In this document: piece by piece, positions 42,407 to 51,781 of the stretch | Position numbering within the stretch: the stretch's first letter is position 1 | Layout of the letters: the number at the start of each line of letters is the position of its first letter | Origin: Kaistia adipata DSM 17808 | Lineage (GTDB): Bacteria; Pseudomonadota; Alphaproteobacteria; Rhizobiales; Kaistiaceae | Reading direction: 5' to 3' | Length of the DNA stretch: 64,000 nucleotides | Assembly: GCF_000423225.1 (NCBI RefSeq) | Contig: NZ_AUHO01000010.1 | Location: 310,001-374,000 of the forward strand | Notes under the pieces: model-generated | Databases searched by the model: none | The model's input: only the letters and a program-made list of their open reading frames with translations | Told to the model about the DNA's origin: nothing | Translations under genes and position numbers: made by a program

Positions 42407-42940
42407 ATGTCTGATTTCTGGGTCTTTGGCTATGGCTCGCTGATGTGGCGACCGGGCTTCGCGTTCGAGGAAGCCGTGCCGGCCCACCTGGAAGGCGAGC
42501 GGCGCGCCTTCTGCGTCGAGTCGCAGATCTACCGTGGAACGCCGGAAAGGCCGGGCCTCGTGCTGGGCCTCGATCGCGGCGGATCCTGCCGCGGCATCGC
42601 CTTCCACGTCGCCGCGGCGGATCGCGAGACGGTGCTCGCCTATCTGCGCGAGCGCGAGTTGGTGACGCATGCCTATCTCGAGGTCGAGCGCCGGGTCCGG
42701 CTGGAGCGCCCCGGCCGGGACTATGTCCGCGCGGTGACCTACGTCGTTGACCGGTCGCATCCTCAATATGCCGGCGAATTGTCGCGCGAGGCCGTGCTGG
42801 CGCAAATCAGGGACAGCGCCGGGCAGGCTGGCAGCAACCGCGACTATGTGCTCGCCACGGCCGCGCATCTCGCCGGCCTCGGCATCGAGGATCCGCAGCT
42901 GACCTGGCTGGCGGAACAGCTCGGCGCCGATCCTGCCTGA
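42407..42940 (+). CDS. chaC: Glutathione-specific gamma-glutamylcyclotransferase ChaC
   Basis: Degrades glutathione to 5-oxoproline and Cys-Gly in the cytosol. The 177-residue protein has the substrate loop WVFGYGSLMWRPGF (5-18), ERRAFCVESQIYRGTPERPGLVLGLD, and YLRERELVTHAYLE, whose glutamate acts as the catalytic base. The C-terminal SNRDYVLATAAHLAGLGIEDPQLTWL is usual for bacterial ChaC. With gloB it forms part of the glutathione chemistry in this window. Confidence 0.94.
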   Translation: MSDFWVFGYGSLMWRPGFAFEEAVPAHLEGERRAFCVESQIYRGTPERPGLVLGLDRGGSCRGIAFHVAAADRETVLAYLRERELVTHAYLEVERRVRLERPGRDYVRAVTYVVDRSHPQYAGELSREAVLAQIRDSAGQAGSNRDYVLATAAHLAGLGIEDPQLTWLAEQLGADPA

Positions 42941-42966
42941 TCCGGTCGCCGTTTCGCCAGGGCGCG

Positions 42967-43758
42967 CTAGAGCGATTCGCTCGCGCGCAGCACGTTGAGC
43001 CGCGAGACGGTCTCGGGCGGCAGCGGCGGCGGATTGGGGCTCTCGGCGGCCTCCAGCAGCAGCTTGTCGGTCGCCGGCTCCAGCACGTTGATCAGCGTCG
43101 CCAGGAATGTCTTCGAATCGAGACCGGCCGGGATCGGCTCCAGAATGTCGATGACGATCGTGCCGGGGAAGCGCAGGAAGCTCTGCCGCGGCCAGTAGAG
43201 GCCGGAATTCATCGCGATCGGCACCACCGGCACCTTGAGCTCGCGATAGAGGTGGATGATGCCGAACTTGTAGTCGGGCGGCGAACCGGCCGTGCGGCGC
43301 GTGCCCTCGGGGAACAGGATGACCTGGCGGCCTTCCTCGACGGCCTGCTTCGAATCGGCCGCGAGCTTGCGGAGCGCCTTGGAGCCGCCGGCGCGGTCGA
43401 CCGGGATCATGCCGGCCTTCCACGTGTACCAGCCGAACAGCGGGATCCACATCAGCTGCCGCTTCATCACATAGGTGGGGTCGTCGAGCAGGTGGAACAG
43501 CGCCATCGTCTCGAAGGCGGACTGGTGCTTGGGCGCGATCAGGCCGCCGCCCTTCGGCAGATTCTCGATGCCGCGGATCTCGATCTTCGTGCCGGCGAAC
43601 ACCCGGAGCGCCCACATCGACGCGGCCGTCCAGAACTTCACGACGGCGATCGCGGCGCGGTGCGGCAGGAAGAAGAAGAACGGGAGCGTCACGGCGAGGA
43701 TGATCGCCATGATCAGGTAGAACGCGACCTGGAAGAGCAAGGAACGAAGGATCAGCAT
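42967..43758 (-). CDS. plsC: 1-acyl-sn-glycerol-3-phosphate acyltransferase
   Basis: Inner-membrane enzyme adding the second acyl chain to make phosphatidic acid. The 263-residue protein begins with hydrophobic helices (1-30), then the acyltransferase motifs KHQSAFET (His 78; the usual HX4D has Glu 83), GMIPVDRAGGSKALR and FPEGTRRTAGSPP (149-160), and PVVPIAMNSGLYWPR. The H(X4)E form is frequent in alphaproteobacterial PlsC. It lies 34 bases downstream of the YdcF-like gene in the same direction. Confidence 0.94.
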   Translation of the reverse strand: MLILRSLLFQVAFYLIMAIILAVTLPFFFFLPHRAAIAVVKFWTAASMWALRVFAGTKIEIRGIENLPKGGGLIAPKHQSAFETMALFHLLDDPTYVMKRQLMWIPLFGWYTWKAGMIPVDRAGGSKALRKLAADSKQAVEEGRQVILFPEGTRRTAGSPPDYKFGIIHLYRELKVPVVPIAMNSGLYWPRQSFLRFPGTIVIDILEPIPAGLDSKTFLATLINVLEPATDKLLLEAAESPNPPPLPPETVSRLNVLRASESL

Positions 43759-43792
43759 GGGGCGGCTCTACGTCGGCGTCGATGAAACGGCG

Positions 43793-44557
43793 TCAGCGCA
43801 GAACACCCACGTCCGTCGCGGAGGTCGTCGTGTCCGCTGCCATCGCGGTCGCGCTCTCCCCCCGCGGCGTGCCGAAGGCAGACCGCGCTCGTGCGAGCGT
43901 ATACTTCACGTACTCGCGAAGGAGAAGCTTTACAGATGCGGTGTGTCGCCACCAGTGGTCGAGACCGAGCTGCTTGTTGGTGACGGGATAGGGGATCAGC
44001 GTCACGTCCGGCATGGCGCGGGTCAGCTCCACCATGCTGCGGGGCATGTGATAGTCGCTGGTCACGATGATCAGCGAGTGGATGCCCTGCTTCTCGACCC
44101 AGGCGCGGGTCTCGTCGGCATTGCCGATCGTGTCGCGCGCCATGTGGCCGAGATCGACGCGCCGGTCGAGCACCGTGTTGGGCGTCTTTTCGACGGCGCG
44201 GGCGATGTCGTGCCGGCCGACGGCCGGATTGACGCCGGAGATCAGCAGCTTTTCGGCCCGGTTGTCGCGCAGAAGCGCCAGCGCGCCGTCGATGCGCGCG
44301 GTGCCGCCCGTGAGCGCCACGATGCCGTCGGCCGTCACGTTGTGCGGCGGCGTCAGGGAGGCGACCTGCTGCGCGAAGCGGGCGAAGTCGAGACCGACGA
44401 GGGACGCCACGATGGCGAGCAGGACCAGCACGGTCACCAAGGGGCGGCGGCCGGGTCCCGGCTGCCGATGCGACTGGCCGGACGCGCGGTCATGCGACGA
44501 CGCGCCGGCAAAACTCCGTCGGCCGAGATCCGAATCGGTGCGGGCCGCGTCAGTCAT
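43793..44557 (-). CDS. YdcF/ElyC family (DUF218) membrane protein
   Basis: A 254-residue protein starting at the ATG at 44557; a longer open frame would overlap ftsX. A basic N-terminus is followed by one membrane helix (LVTVLVLLAIVASLVGLDF) and the DUF218 domain: ADGIVALTGGTARIDGALALLRDNRAEKLLISGV, DLGHMARDTIGNADETRAWVEKQGIHSLIIVTSDYHMPRSMVEL-type blocks and YPV. ElyC-type proteins act in envelope or lipid-carrier balance; function unproven here. It lies directly downstream of ftsX, probably in the same transcript. Confidence 0.82.
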   Translation of the reverse strand: MTDAARTDSDLGRRSFAGASSHDRASGQSHRQPGPGRRPLVTVLVLLAIVASLVGLDFARFAQQVASLTPPHNVTADGIVALTGGTARIDGALALLRDNRAEKLLISGVNPAVGRHDIARAVEKTPNTVLDRRVDLGHMARDTIGNADETRAWVEKQGIHSLIIVTSDYHMPRSMVELTRAMPDVTLIPYPVTNKQLGLDHWWRHTASVKLLLREYVKYTLARARSAFGTPRGESATAMAADTTTSATDVGVLR

Positions 44558-44652
44558 TGCGACACGATGACCGTGGATTGCGGCCAAGGCTTGGCATGAT
44601 TCGGCGGCCATGCCGTGCCTTCCATAGGGTGACGGCAAGGTCATCGACGGCC

Positions 44653-45636
44653 TCATTCGATCGAGGCCAGATGGCGATAGACGGTCAGGCGCGAGGTGAT
44701 CGCGGTCATGATGCCGATCAGGAGGGCGATGGCCAGCGCGCCGAGATAGCCCGTCGGCCCGATGGCGAAGCGGCCGAACAGCGCCGATACCTGGTCGCCT
44801 TCGGGCGTGGCGATCGAGCGGCTGAGGAAGAAGGAGAGGATGGCGAACAGCGCGGCGGCGCCCGAGGCGCCCAACAGGCCGCCCTTCAGGCCGAGGAACA
44901 GGAAGTGGCGCTGGAACTCGCGCGCGATGAAGCTCGCCTCCGCGCCGACATAGTGCAGCACCGAGACGATGTCGCGGTTCGACGCCATCGCGCCGCGCGT
45001 CGCGAAGATCACCGACAGCACCGTGGCGACGAAGACGAGGCCGAGGATCGAGACGCCGATGATCACGGTGGCGTTGGCCATGGTCTTCAGCCGGTCGGTC
45101 CAGCTGCGGTGATCGTCGAGGCTGGCGCCCTTCACCTCGCCGTTGAGGCGGGCGGTCAGCCCGATCAGGTCGACGGCGTCGGGATCGGCGAGCTCGACGA
45201 CGATCAGATGCGGGATCGGCAGGTCGGCCATGTCGAGGCCGCTGCCGAGCCAGGGCTCCAGCAGCTTGGCGTTCTCCCAGTCCTCCAGCGCGCGGGCGCT
45301 GGCGACGCCTGGCATCGAGGCGGCGATCTCGGTCGCCTTCTTCGCCTCCGCCACGGTATCGACGCCGTCGACGGGCCGGACCTGGATGGTGATCTCGCGG
45401 ACGATGTCATCCTGCCAGGCGAGCGAGGCGTCGCGCACCAGCGTCACGGCGCCGAGCGTCAGGCAGGCCAGGAAGCTCATGATCGCGATGACGATCATCA
45501 GCGAACGCCCGGCGATCGATTGCGCCGGCACGATCGGCGCCATCGCCGGCGCGTTGCGCCGACGCCCGGGAAGGACGCGGCCGAGGATGCGGCCGAGCGG
45601 GCCGGGGCGGGCGGGCATGGCGGCGCGGTCAGTCAT
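44653..45636 (-). CDS. ftsX: Cell-division protein FtsX (permease-like)
   Basis: Membrane partner of FtsE that regulates peptidoglycan hydrolases at the septum. The 327-residue protein starts MTDRAAMPARPGP at 45636 and overlaps the ftsE stop by 8 bases. It has four hydrophobic segments (about 48-68, 200-220, 250-275, 296-312) with a periplasmic loop after the first, and the ftsX-type core NRDIVSVLHYVGAEASFIAREFQRHFLFLGLKGG. Alphaproteobacterial FtsX sequences diverge strongly, so gene order was also used. Confidence 0.9.
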   Translation of the reverse strand: MTDRAAMPARPGPLGRILGRVLPGRRRNAPAMAPIVPAQSIAGRSLMIVIAIMSFLACLTLGAVTLVRDASLAWQDDIVREITIQVRPVDGVDTVAEAKKATEIAASMPGVASARALEDWENAKLLEPWLGSGLDMADLPIPHLIVVELADPDAVDLIGLTARLNGEVKGASLDDHRSWTDRLKTMANATVIIGVSILGLVFVATVLSVIFATRGAMASNRDIVSVLHYVGAEASFIAREFQRHFLFLGLKGGLLGASGAAALFAILSFFLSRSIATPEGDQVSALFGRFAIGPTGYLGALAIALLIGIMTAITSRLTVYRHLASIE

Positions 45637-46288
45637 AGATCGACAACCGCCCTTCATGGAGCACGAGACGGCGCGCGTCGAACTGGTTCATCAGCCCGAT
45701 GTCGTGCGTGGCGATCACCACCGACGTCCCGAGCCGGTTCAGCTCGACGAACAGGCGCAGCAGCCGCTTGGCGAGCGGCGGGTCGACGTTGCCGGTGGGC
45801 TCGTCGGCGAGCAGGATCTCGGGCTGGCCGATCAGGGCGCGGGCGATCGCGGCGCGCTGCTTCTCGCCGCCGGAGAGGATCGGCGGCAGAGCCTGCATGC
45901 GGTCGCCGAGGCCGACCCATTTCAGGAGCTCGACGACGTCGGCGCGGTAGCTCGCCTCCTCGCGGCCGAGCACGCGCAGCGGCAGCGCGACATTCTCGAA
46001 GGTGGTCAGGTGGTCGAGCAGCCGGAAATCCTGGAAGACGACGCCGACGCGGCGGCGCAGCGCCGGCAACTCGGCCTTGGGCAGGGTGACGACGTCGCGG
46101 TCGAACACCGTGATCAGGCCGCGCGTCGGCTTCAGCGACATGCAGAGCAGGCGCAGCAGCGTCGACTTTCCCGCGCCAGACGGACCGGTGAGGAACTGGA
46201 ATGATTTCGGCGCAATCTGGAAGGAGAGGTCGCGCAGCACCTCGGCTCCCATACCATATCGCAGGCCGACATTTTCGAAGCGGATCAC
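45629..46288 (-). CDS. ftsE: Cell-division ATP-binding protein FtsE
   Basis: ABC-type ATPase of the FtsEX complex at the divisome. The GTG at 46288 (after AGGACAG) opens MIRFENVGLRYGMGAEVLRDLSF and gives 219 residues, the standard size. Walker A GPSGAGKST (35-43), Q-loop FQDFRLLDHLTTFENVALPLR, signature LSGGEKQRAAIARAL, Walker B ILLADEPTGNVD. First gene of ftsE-ftsX and divergent from hpt; the gap contains a CtrA-like box. Confidence 0.95.
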   Translation of the reverse strand: MIRFENVGLRYGMGAEVLRDLSFQIAPKSFQFLTGPSGAGKSTLLRLLCMSLKPTRGLITVFDRDVVTLPKAELPALRRRVGVVFQDFRLLDHLTTFENVALPLRVLGREEASYRADVVELLKWVGLGDRMQALPPILSGGEKQRAAIARALIGQPEILLADEPTGNVDPPLAKRLLRLFVELNRLGTSVVIATHDIGLMNQFDARRLVLHEGRLSIYD

Positions 46289-46605
46289 CGTGCTCTGTCC
46301 TGTTTCCGCTCTCTTGCTTTCGTCCGCCCGGCCGGAACTGCCGTGCTTCGCGGCGCGCTTTCGACCGCTCCGGGGCGGCGGTCGATTCGCGCAGAATGTC
46401 AGGATCAGCGTTAACGATCTGTTAGCGATAGTTTCGCGATCTGAAGTCGGCGCAGCATATGACATCCGATCAAGGCAAAGCAGCGGCATCGGCGCGCAGC
46501 GGAATCGGCCTGCCGCGCCGCTTTTCGGTGACATTTTGGCGTGCGGCGACTATGACAGCGGCTTGCTGCGACCCTCGACGGTCCGATCATCGAAGGAAGA
46601 TATTG
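46289..46605. other. 317-base divergent region between ftsE and hpt
   Basis: The hpt frame stays open upstream but has no similarity there and no ribosome site before 46606. The region is AT-richer in its middle (46395-46445) and carries the CtrA-like sequence at 46411-46425, probably near the ftsE promoter. Nothing else recognisable. Confidence 0.4.
46411..46425. promoter_or_regulatory. CtrA-like box upstream of ftsE/hpt
   Basis: TTAA-CGATCTG-TTAG has two tetramers with the canonical 7-base spacing of the CtrA consensus TTAA-N7-TTAA, one mismatch. It is 123 bases before ftsE. CtrA controls cell-cycle genes in alphaproteobacteria, and cpdR, part of the CtrA degradation pathway, lies 850 bases away. 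Confidence 0.35.
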
Positions 46606-47145
46606 ATGCCAGTTGTCCGTGGCCGGTCGATCCGGGTCCTCTACGACATTCCCGAAATCGCCGCGCGCAACGCCGAGCTCGCCGCCGAGATCGCCGGCTC
46701 CGGCTATCGCGACCTGCTGGTGATCTCGATCCTGAAGGGAAGCTTCGTCTTCGCCGCCGACCTGATCCGCGCCCTGCACGGCGCCGGCATGGCGCCCGAG
46801 GTCGAGTTCATCTCGCTGTCGAGCTACGGCACCGGCACCGCCTCCTCGGGCTCGGTCCGCGTCGTCAAGGACATCGAGAGCGAGGTCGCTGGCCGCGACG
46901 TGCTGCTGATCGACGACATCCTCGAATCCGGCCGCACGCTCGACTTCGCCCGCAAGCTGATGCTGGAGCGCGGCGCCGCCCGCGTCGGCATCGCCGTGCT
47001 GCTGGACAAGCCCGGCAAGCGCGCGACCGAGATCACGGCCGAGCATGTCGGCTTCGATTGCCCCGACCTGTTCGTCGTCGGCTACGGCATGGACGTGGCG
47101 CATGCCTTCCGTGAGCTGCCCTTCGTCGGCGTCGTCGAGGAATAA
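46606..47145 (+). CDS. hpt: Hypoxanthine phosphoribosyltransferase
   Basis: Purine salvage: transfers phosphoribose from PRPP to hypoxanthine (and guanine). The ATG at 46606 (GAAGGAAGA upstream) gives 179 residues. ISILKGSFVFAADL is the first conserved loop, EFISLSSYGTGTASSGSVRVVKD the flexible loop, and VLLIDDILESGRTLDF (99-114) the PRPP-binding motif; PDLFVVGYGMD near the end contacts the base. The order ftsEX-hpt-cpdR occurs in other Rhizobiales. Confidence 0.95.
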   Translation: MPVVRGRSIRVLYDIPEIAARNAELAAEIAGSGYRDLLVISILKGSFVFAADLIRALHGAGMAPEVEFISLSSYGTGTASSGSVRVVKDIESEVAGRDVLLIDDILESGRTLDFARKLMLERGAARVGIAVLLDKPGKRATEITAEHVGFDCPDLFVVGYGMDVAHAFRELPFVGVVEE

Positions 47146-47271
47146 CGACGATCCCGCGTCGAGGTCACGATCTGTTTAGGCGTTTCGAGGATGATCCCGG
47201 TCTGATCGTTTGAATGATGATCCGGCCGGGACGCCTTCCGTTCCGGGGGATCATGCTCCGGGACGGATTTG

Positions 47272-47661
47272 ATGGCGCGGATTCTGGTGACCGAAGACGA
47301 CGACGCGGTGCGGATGTTCGTATCGCGGGCGCTCATGCTCGACGGCCATGAGGTGATGACGGCGGAGGACGGCGAGAACGCGCTCGACGTCCTCATCCAG
47401 GAGAGGGGCGAATTCGACCTGCTCCTGACGGATATCAAGATGCCGATCATGGACGGCATCGCGCTGACCCATGCGGCGGCGTCGCAATATCGCGACCTGA
47501 CCATCCTGCTGATGACCGGCTTCGCCGACCAGCGCGAACGCGCCGACGGGCTGATGGAGCTCGTCTACGACGTCGTCAACAAGCCGTTCTCGCTGGCCGA
47601 GATCCGCCACGTCGTCAAATGCGCGCTGAACGCCGACATGCCGCGGGCGAAGGTGGCGTAG
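47272..47661 (+). CDS. cpdR: CpdR-type single-domain response regulator
   Basis: Receiver protein that, unphosphorylated, brings ClpXP to the cell pole and directs degradation of CtrA and other substrates. The 129-residue protein (ATG 47272) has acidic residues EDDD at 8-11, the phosphoacceptor Asp 54 in LLLTDIKMPIMDG, Thr in LLMTGFADQRERADG (the CpdR-typical segment) and Lys in VNKPFSLAEI. No output domain. The presence next to a CtrA-like box suits cell-cycle control, but the identity rests on sequence likeness. Confidence 0.9.
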   Translation: MARILVTEDDDAVRMFVSRALMLDGHEVMTAEDGENALDVLIQERGEFDLLLTDIKMPIMDGIALTHAAASQYRDLTILLMTGFADQRERADGLMELVYDVVNKPFSLAEIRHVVKCALNADMPRAKVA

Positions 47662-47757
47662 GCGGCCGATTCGGCCGGCCGTTTCGCAGCCGTCGCTCGC
47701 GAGCCGCCGGCGTCGCGCATCGTTCCTGTATGGACGGCGCCACGCGCCCGCCGGCGC

Positions 47758-50292
47758 TCAGTATTTTTCCAGAAGCCGTTCCAGATAGTCGCGCTCGATC
47801 AGCGGCCGTGCCGTGTCGCCGAGCCGCTTGCGGATCATGTCGAGGATCTCGCGGGCGCGCTGCGTGTCGATCGCGTCCGGCACCTTGACCGAGGAGCCGA
47901 GATCGGTGCCGCGGCCCTGCTGCTGGCGCCCGAGCGGATCCTGGCCGGACATCGGGCCGCCCTGACGCGTGCCCGGACCGTTCTGCCGCGCCATCTGGTC
48001 GGCCAGGTTGCGGGCGCCGTCGCGCAGCGCCTGCAGCGCCTGGCCCTGCGGGCCGACCGCCTGGCCGGGGGCGCCTTCGCCGAGTTGGTCGGCGGCGTCG
48101 CCCATGGAGCGCTCGGCCTGGCCGAGCTTGCCGTCGGGCTGCATGCCCTGCTGCTGCATCGACTGCTGCAACTCCCGCAGCATCTTCTGCAGGTCCTGCT
48201 GGCCCTGGCGCAGCGATTGCAGCGCCTTCTGCCGTTCCTCCGGCGACATGGGCTGCGCCTCGGCGCCGCTGCCGTCCGTGTCCGGATCCATCTTGAAGGT
48301 CTGGTCCATCAGCTGCTGCTGGCGGCGGATCATCTCGCCCAGCTTGTCGAGCGCCTGGTTCATCTCGCTGTTCTGGCTCTGGCCCTGCTGGGCGCGGCTC
48401 GCCTCGAGATTCTCCATCATCTGCTGCAACTGGCTCAGCATCTGCTGCGCGGCGTCGCGCGAACCCGTCTTCGCCAGGTTCTCGATCTGGTCCATCATCT
48501 TCTGCAGATCTTCCTGCCGCAGCACCTGCGTGTTCGGATCCATCGGTTGCTGGTTCGCCTGCGGATTGCGCTCGGCGTCTCGGGCGAGGGCCTCCAGATA
48601 GCGGTCCATTGCCTCGCGAAGGTCGCGCATCGCCTTTTCGAGCTCGGCGTCGGAGGCGTTCTCCGCGATCGCCTTGCGCAGCGCTTCCTGGGCGGCGCGC
48701 AGATCCTGCGCTGCCAGCGACAGGTCGCCGTCCTCGATGCCGAGCGCGATCTGCCAGAGGAAGTCGACCGTCTCGAGCAGGTCGGCGTCGCTGCGGGCGC
48801 CGGTCAGGCGGTGATAGGCCGCCCGCAGCGCCAGATAGGCGCCGTTCTGCTGGAACTTGTCGGGATCGAGCGTCAGCGCGTCGAGCGCCATGGCGACGGT
48901 GGCGGCCTGGTTGGCGTCGAGCGCCAGCACGCGGCGCTGCTCGACGACGGCGCGGGCGAGCGGATTGCTGAAGGGGCGCTGCGGCAGCATGAACTCGACC
49001 GGCGCGCTCTCGCCCTTCTGTCCGGCCTCGTCCTCGGCCGTGAGCCGCATCCTGACCATGCCGCCCGCCCAGGGATGGGCGGAGAGGTCGCGAATCGTCT
49101 CGCCGGAGCCGTCGCGCATCCGCAGGCGCGGCAGGTTGAGCGGCAGCTCGGGCGCGGCGACCAGCGGGCGGCTGCCCTCGGTCGCGTCGCCGACCGGCTC
49201 GATCGCGCCGCGGGCGGCCACGACGCCATAGTCGTCGGCGAGCGTGTAGGCGAGGGAGAGCGCGCCGCTGTTGGTCGCGCTCGGATCGCGGCTCAGGGCG
49301 ATGGTCGGCGGCGTGTCGGGCTGGACCGTGAAGGTCCAGGCGAACAGGGGCGTGCCGTCGCGGGCGATGCGGAGCGCGCTGTCGCCGGCGAGGGTCAGCT
49401 TGCGTTCGTCGGGCGGCGCCCCTTCGCCGGGGCGGCGCGGCTCGGGCGCCGCCGCGTCGAAGGCGATCGATTGGCCGGTTGACGCGACCGCCTCCGCCGC
49501 GAGGTCCGGCTGGATCGGCATGCGCAGCGTGACGACGGAGCCTTCGGGAACGCCGATCGGGGCCGCCGGGTTCAGGTTGCCCGTACGGCTGCCGTCGCCG
49601 GTCAGGAAGATCGGCGGGCGGCCGGTATAGGCCGGCGGCGTGACCCAGGCGTCGATGCGCGGCGGCGCTTCCGCGACGGCCGTGCCGGGCCGGATTGCAT
49701 CGAGGATTCGGTCGAGCCGGTCGGGGCCGGCCATCAGGAACGAGACGACGAGGAGCAGCGGAACCAGGAAGCGCAGCGCGTAGGGGTCGTGCCGGGTCAT
49801 GCCGGGCGCCGGGAAGCCGGTGGCGAGCCGGTCGAGCTTCTCCAGCAGACGCAGCCGGTGCGCCTGCCAGAGCGAACGGGTCAGCGGATCGTCGGTCGGC
49901 TGGGAAAGGCGATCGCCGAAGGCGGCGGCCGGCCGGTGCGGCATCGCGCTCGCCGCGGCGACGCGGGCGAGCGCCTCGTCGTCGGTCGGCATCGGCAGCC
50001 GCGCCAGCCGCAGCAGCAGCCAGACATAGGCGAGGCCGAACAGGCCGAGCACGCCGTAGCGCACCGGTTCGGCGAGGCGCGGCCAGAGGCCGAGCCAGGA
50101 GATGACGAGGAAGAGGCCGGCGAGGCAGAGCAGGGGAACAAGGCGCGGCCAGACGGCTTCCCAGAGCAGCACCAGCCGCGCACGATCGGTCGCGCGGGCG
50201 ATCCGCTCAGCGGCGGCCTGCTCGATCGCGCTGGGCAGATCCCGTCGGGGCTCTGCCGTGCTTCTGTCCGTGCCGCCCGCGGGCTCGGTCAT
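47758..50292 (-). CDS. TIGR02302/DUF4175 family membrane protein
   Basis: An 844-residue protein starting MTEPAGGTDRSTAEP at 50292 (ACGGAGCG upstream). It has membrane helices at about 41-62, 70-90 and one near 165-180, a long extracytoplasmic region with Ig-like beta segments (APPRIDAWVTPPAYTGRPPIFL, PEGSVVTLRMPIQ), then a helical part and a Gln/Met-rich low-complexity C-terminus (QQLMDQTFKMDPD, MQQQGMQPDGKLGQAERSMGDAADQLGEG). The family is typical of Rhizobiales, next to lysA, and of unknown function. It ends KRLGDTARPLIERDYLERLLEKY. Confidence 0.9.
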   Translation of the reverse strand: MTEPAGGTDRSTAEPRRDLPSAIEQAAAERIARATDRARLVLLWEAVWPRLVPLLCLAGLFLVISWLGLWPRLAEPVRYGVLGLFGLAYVWLLLRLARLPMPTDDEALARVAAASAMPHRPAAAFGDRLSQPTDDPLTRSLWQAHRLRLLEKLDRLATGFPAPGMTRHDPYALRFLVPLLLVVSFLMAGPDRLDRILDAIRPGTAVAEAPPRIDAWVTPPAYTGRPPIFLTGDGSRTGNLNPAAPIGVPEGSVVTLRMPIQPDLAAEAVASTGQSIAFDAAAPEPRRPGEGAPPDERKLTLAGDSALRIARDGTPLFAWTFTVQPDTPPTIALSRDPSATNSGALSLAYTLADDYGVVAARGAIEPVGDATEGSRPLVAAPELPLNLPRLRMRDGSGETIRDLSAHPWAGGMVRMRLTAEDEAGQKGESAPVEFMLPQRPFSNPLARAVVEQRRVLALDANQAATVAMALDALTLDPDKFQQNGAYLALRAAYHRLTGARSDADLLETVDFLWQIALGIEDGDLSLAAQDLRAAQEALRKAIAENASDAELEKAMRDLREAMDRYLEALARDAERNPQANQQPMDPNTQVLRQEDLQKMMDQIENLAKTGSRDAAQQMLSQLQQMMENLEASRAQQGQSQNSEMNQALDKLGEMIRRQQQLMDQTFKMDPDTDGSGAEAQPMSPEERQKALQSLRQGQQDLQKMLRELQQSMQQQGMQPDGKLGQAERSMGDAADQLGEGAPGQAVGPQGQALQALRDGARNLADQMARQNGPGTRQGGPMSGQDPLGRQQQGRGTDLGSSVKVPDAIDTQRAREILDMIRKRLGDTARPLIERDYLERLLEKY

Positions 50293-50487
50293 CGTCGCTC
50301 CGTCTCGTCCATCACGCCCGCCGCCCAGACGACTGTAGCAAGAGAGCTGGGGCACGGCGAGCCCGCAGGCAAGTCCCGCCGGTCAAGTCTGGCTGATTGG
50401 CAGCCCTGCCGCGTTCCAGTCTTGCCGGGCAACTGCGGCGGGGTCGCGGCGAAGGAGGGCCACCAGACGCGACAGGCCTACCGGCGG

Positions 50488-51762
50488 CTAGTCGCCGGCG
50501 AGCCAGGGCGGCAGGCGGTCCATGCCGATCAGGTCGTCATAGGTCTGGCGCGGGCGGACGACGGCGAATTCGCTGCCGTTGACGAGCACTTCGGCGGCGA
50601 GCGGCCGGGTGTTGTAGCTGGAGCCCTGCACCGCGCCATAGGCGCCGGCCGTCATCACGGCGATCCGGTCGCCCGGCTCGACGGCCGCCATGGTGCGGTC
50701 GAGCGCCAGATAGTCGCCCGTCTCGCAGACGCCTCCGACGACGTCGGCGAAGATCTCGCGGGTGCCCGGCGCCGGCAGCTTGACCGGCTGGATGTCGTGA
50801 TGCGCCTCGTAGAGGGTCGGGCGGATCAGGTCGTTCATGCCGGCGTCGACGATGACGAAAGTCTTGGCGGCGCCTTCCTTCACATAGACGACCTCGGAAA
50901 CCAGGATGCCGGCATTGCCGACGATCAGCCGGCCCGGCTCGAACAGGATCCTGGCGCCGAGATTGCCGAGGCGCTTGCGCACGATTGCCGCATAGGCGGC
51001 CGGATCCGGGGGGATGGCGCCTTCGAGGTGGTAGGGGATGCCGAGGCCGCCGCCCGCATCGACATGCTCGATCTCGTGGCCGTCGGCGCGCAGGTCGCGC
51101 ACGAGGTCGGCGAGCAGGCCATAGGCGGCGTCGAACGGCTCCATGTCGGTGATCTGGCTGCCGATATGCATGTCGACGCCGGAGACCTTGATCCCGGGCA
51201 GCGTCGCCGCATGCGCGTAGACCTCGCGGGCGCGCTCATAGGGGATGCCGAACTTGTTCTCGGCCTTGCCGGTGGTGATCTTGGCGTGGGTCTTGGCGTC
51301 GACATCCGGATTGATGCGCAGCGAGATGGTCGCCGTCTTGCCGCGCGCCGTCGCGATCTCGGAGATCCGCATCAGTTCCGGCTCGGATTCGACGTTGAAG
51401 CAGAGGATGCCGATGTCGAGCGCCAGCGCGATCTCGCGCGCCGTCTTGGCGACGCCGGAGAAGACGATCTTTTCCGGCGGGCAGCCGGCGGCGAGCGCGC
51501 GACGCAGCTCGCCCTCGGAGACGACGTCCATGCCGGCGCCCTCGGCGACCAGCGTCTTCAGCACGGCCTGGTTCGAATTCGCCTTCATGGCGTAGCAGAC
51601 GAGCGTGTCGAGCCCGGCCATGGCCTCGCGAAAGACGCGGAAATGGCGGGTCAGCGTCGCGCTCGAGTAGCAGTAGAACGGCGTGCCCACGGCGTCCGCG
51701 ATGTCGGCGATCGCCACGTCCTCGGCGTAGAGCGCGCCGTCGCGATATTCGAAATGGTTCAT
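50488..51762 (-). CDS. lysA: Diaminopimelate decarboxylase
   Basis: PLP enzyme converting meso-diaminopimelate to lysine, last step of lysine synthesis. The 424-residue protein has the fold-type III markers: Lys 60 in LVCYAMKANSNQ (Schiff base), GVDMHIGSQITDM, EHVDAGGGLGIPYH, FEPGRLIVGNAG and CETGDYLALDR with its catalytic Cys. Full length. Lies downstream of the lptM-like gene in the argH-lptM-lysA order, separated by a repeat at 51782-51883. Confidence 0.96.
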   Translation of the reverse strand: MNHFEYRDGALYAEDVAIADIADAVGTPFYCYSSATLTRHFRVFREAMAGLDTLVCYAMKANSNQAVLKTLVAEGAGMDVVSEGELRRALAAGCPPEKIVFSGVAKTAREIALALDIGILCFNVESEPELMRISEIATARGKTATISLRINPDVDAKTHAKITTGKAENKFGIPYERAREVYAHAATLPGIKVSGVDMHIGSQITDMEPFDAAYGLLADLVRDLRADGHEIEHVDAGGGLGIPYHLEGAIPPDPAAYAAIVRKRLGNLGARILFEPGRLIVGNAGILVSEVVYVKEGAAKTFVIVDAGMNDLIRPTLYEAHHDIQPVKLPAPGTREIFADVVGGVCETGDYLALDRTMAAVEPGDRIAVMTAGAYGAVQGSSYNTRPLAAEVLVNGSEFAVVRPRQTYDDLIGMDRLPPWLAGD

Positions 51763-51781
51763 GGCAGGATCATACCTCGGT

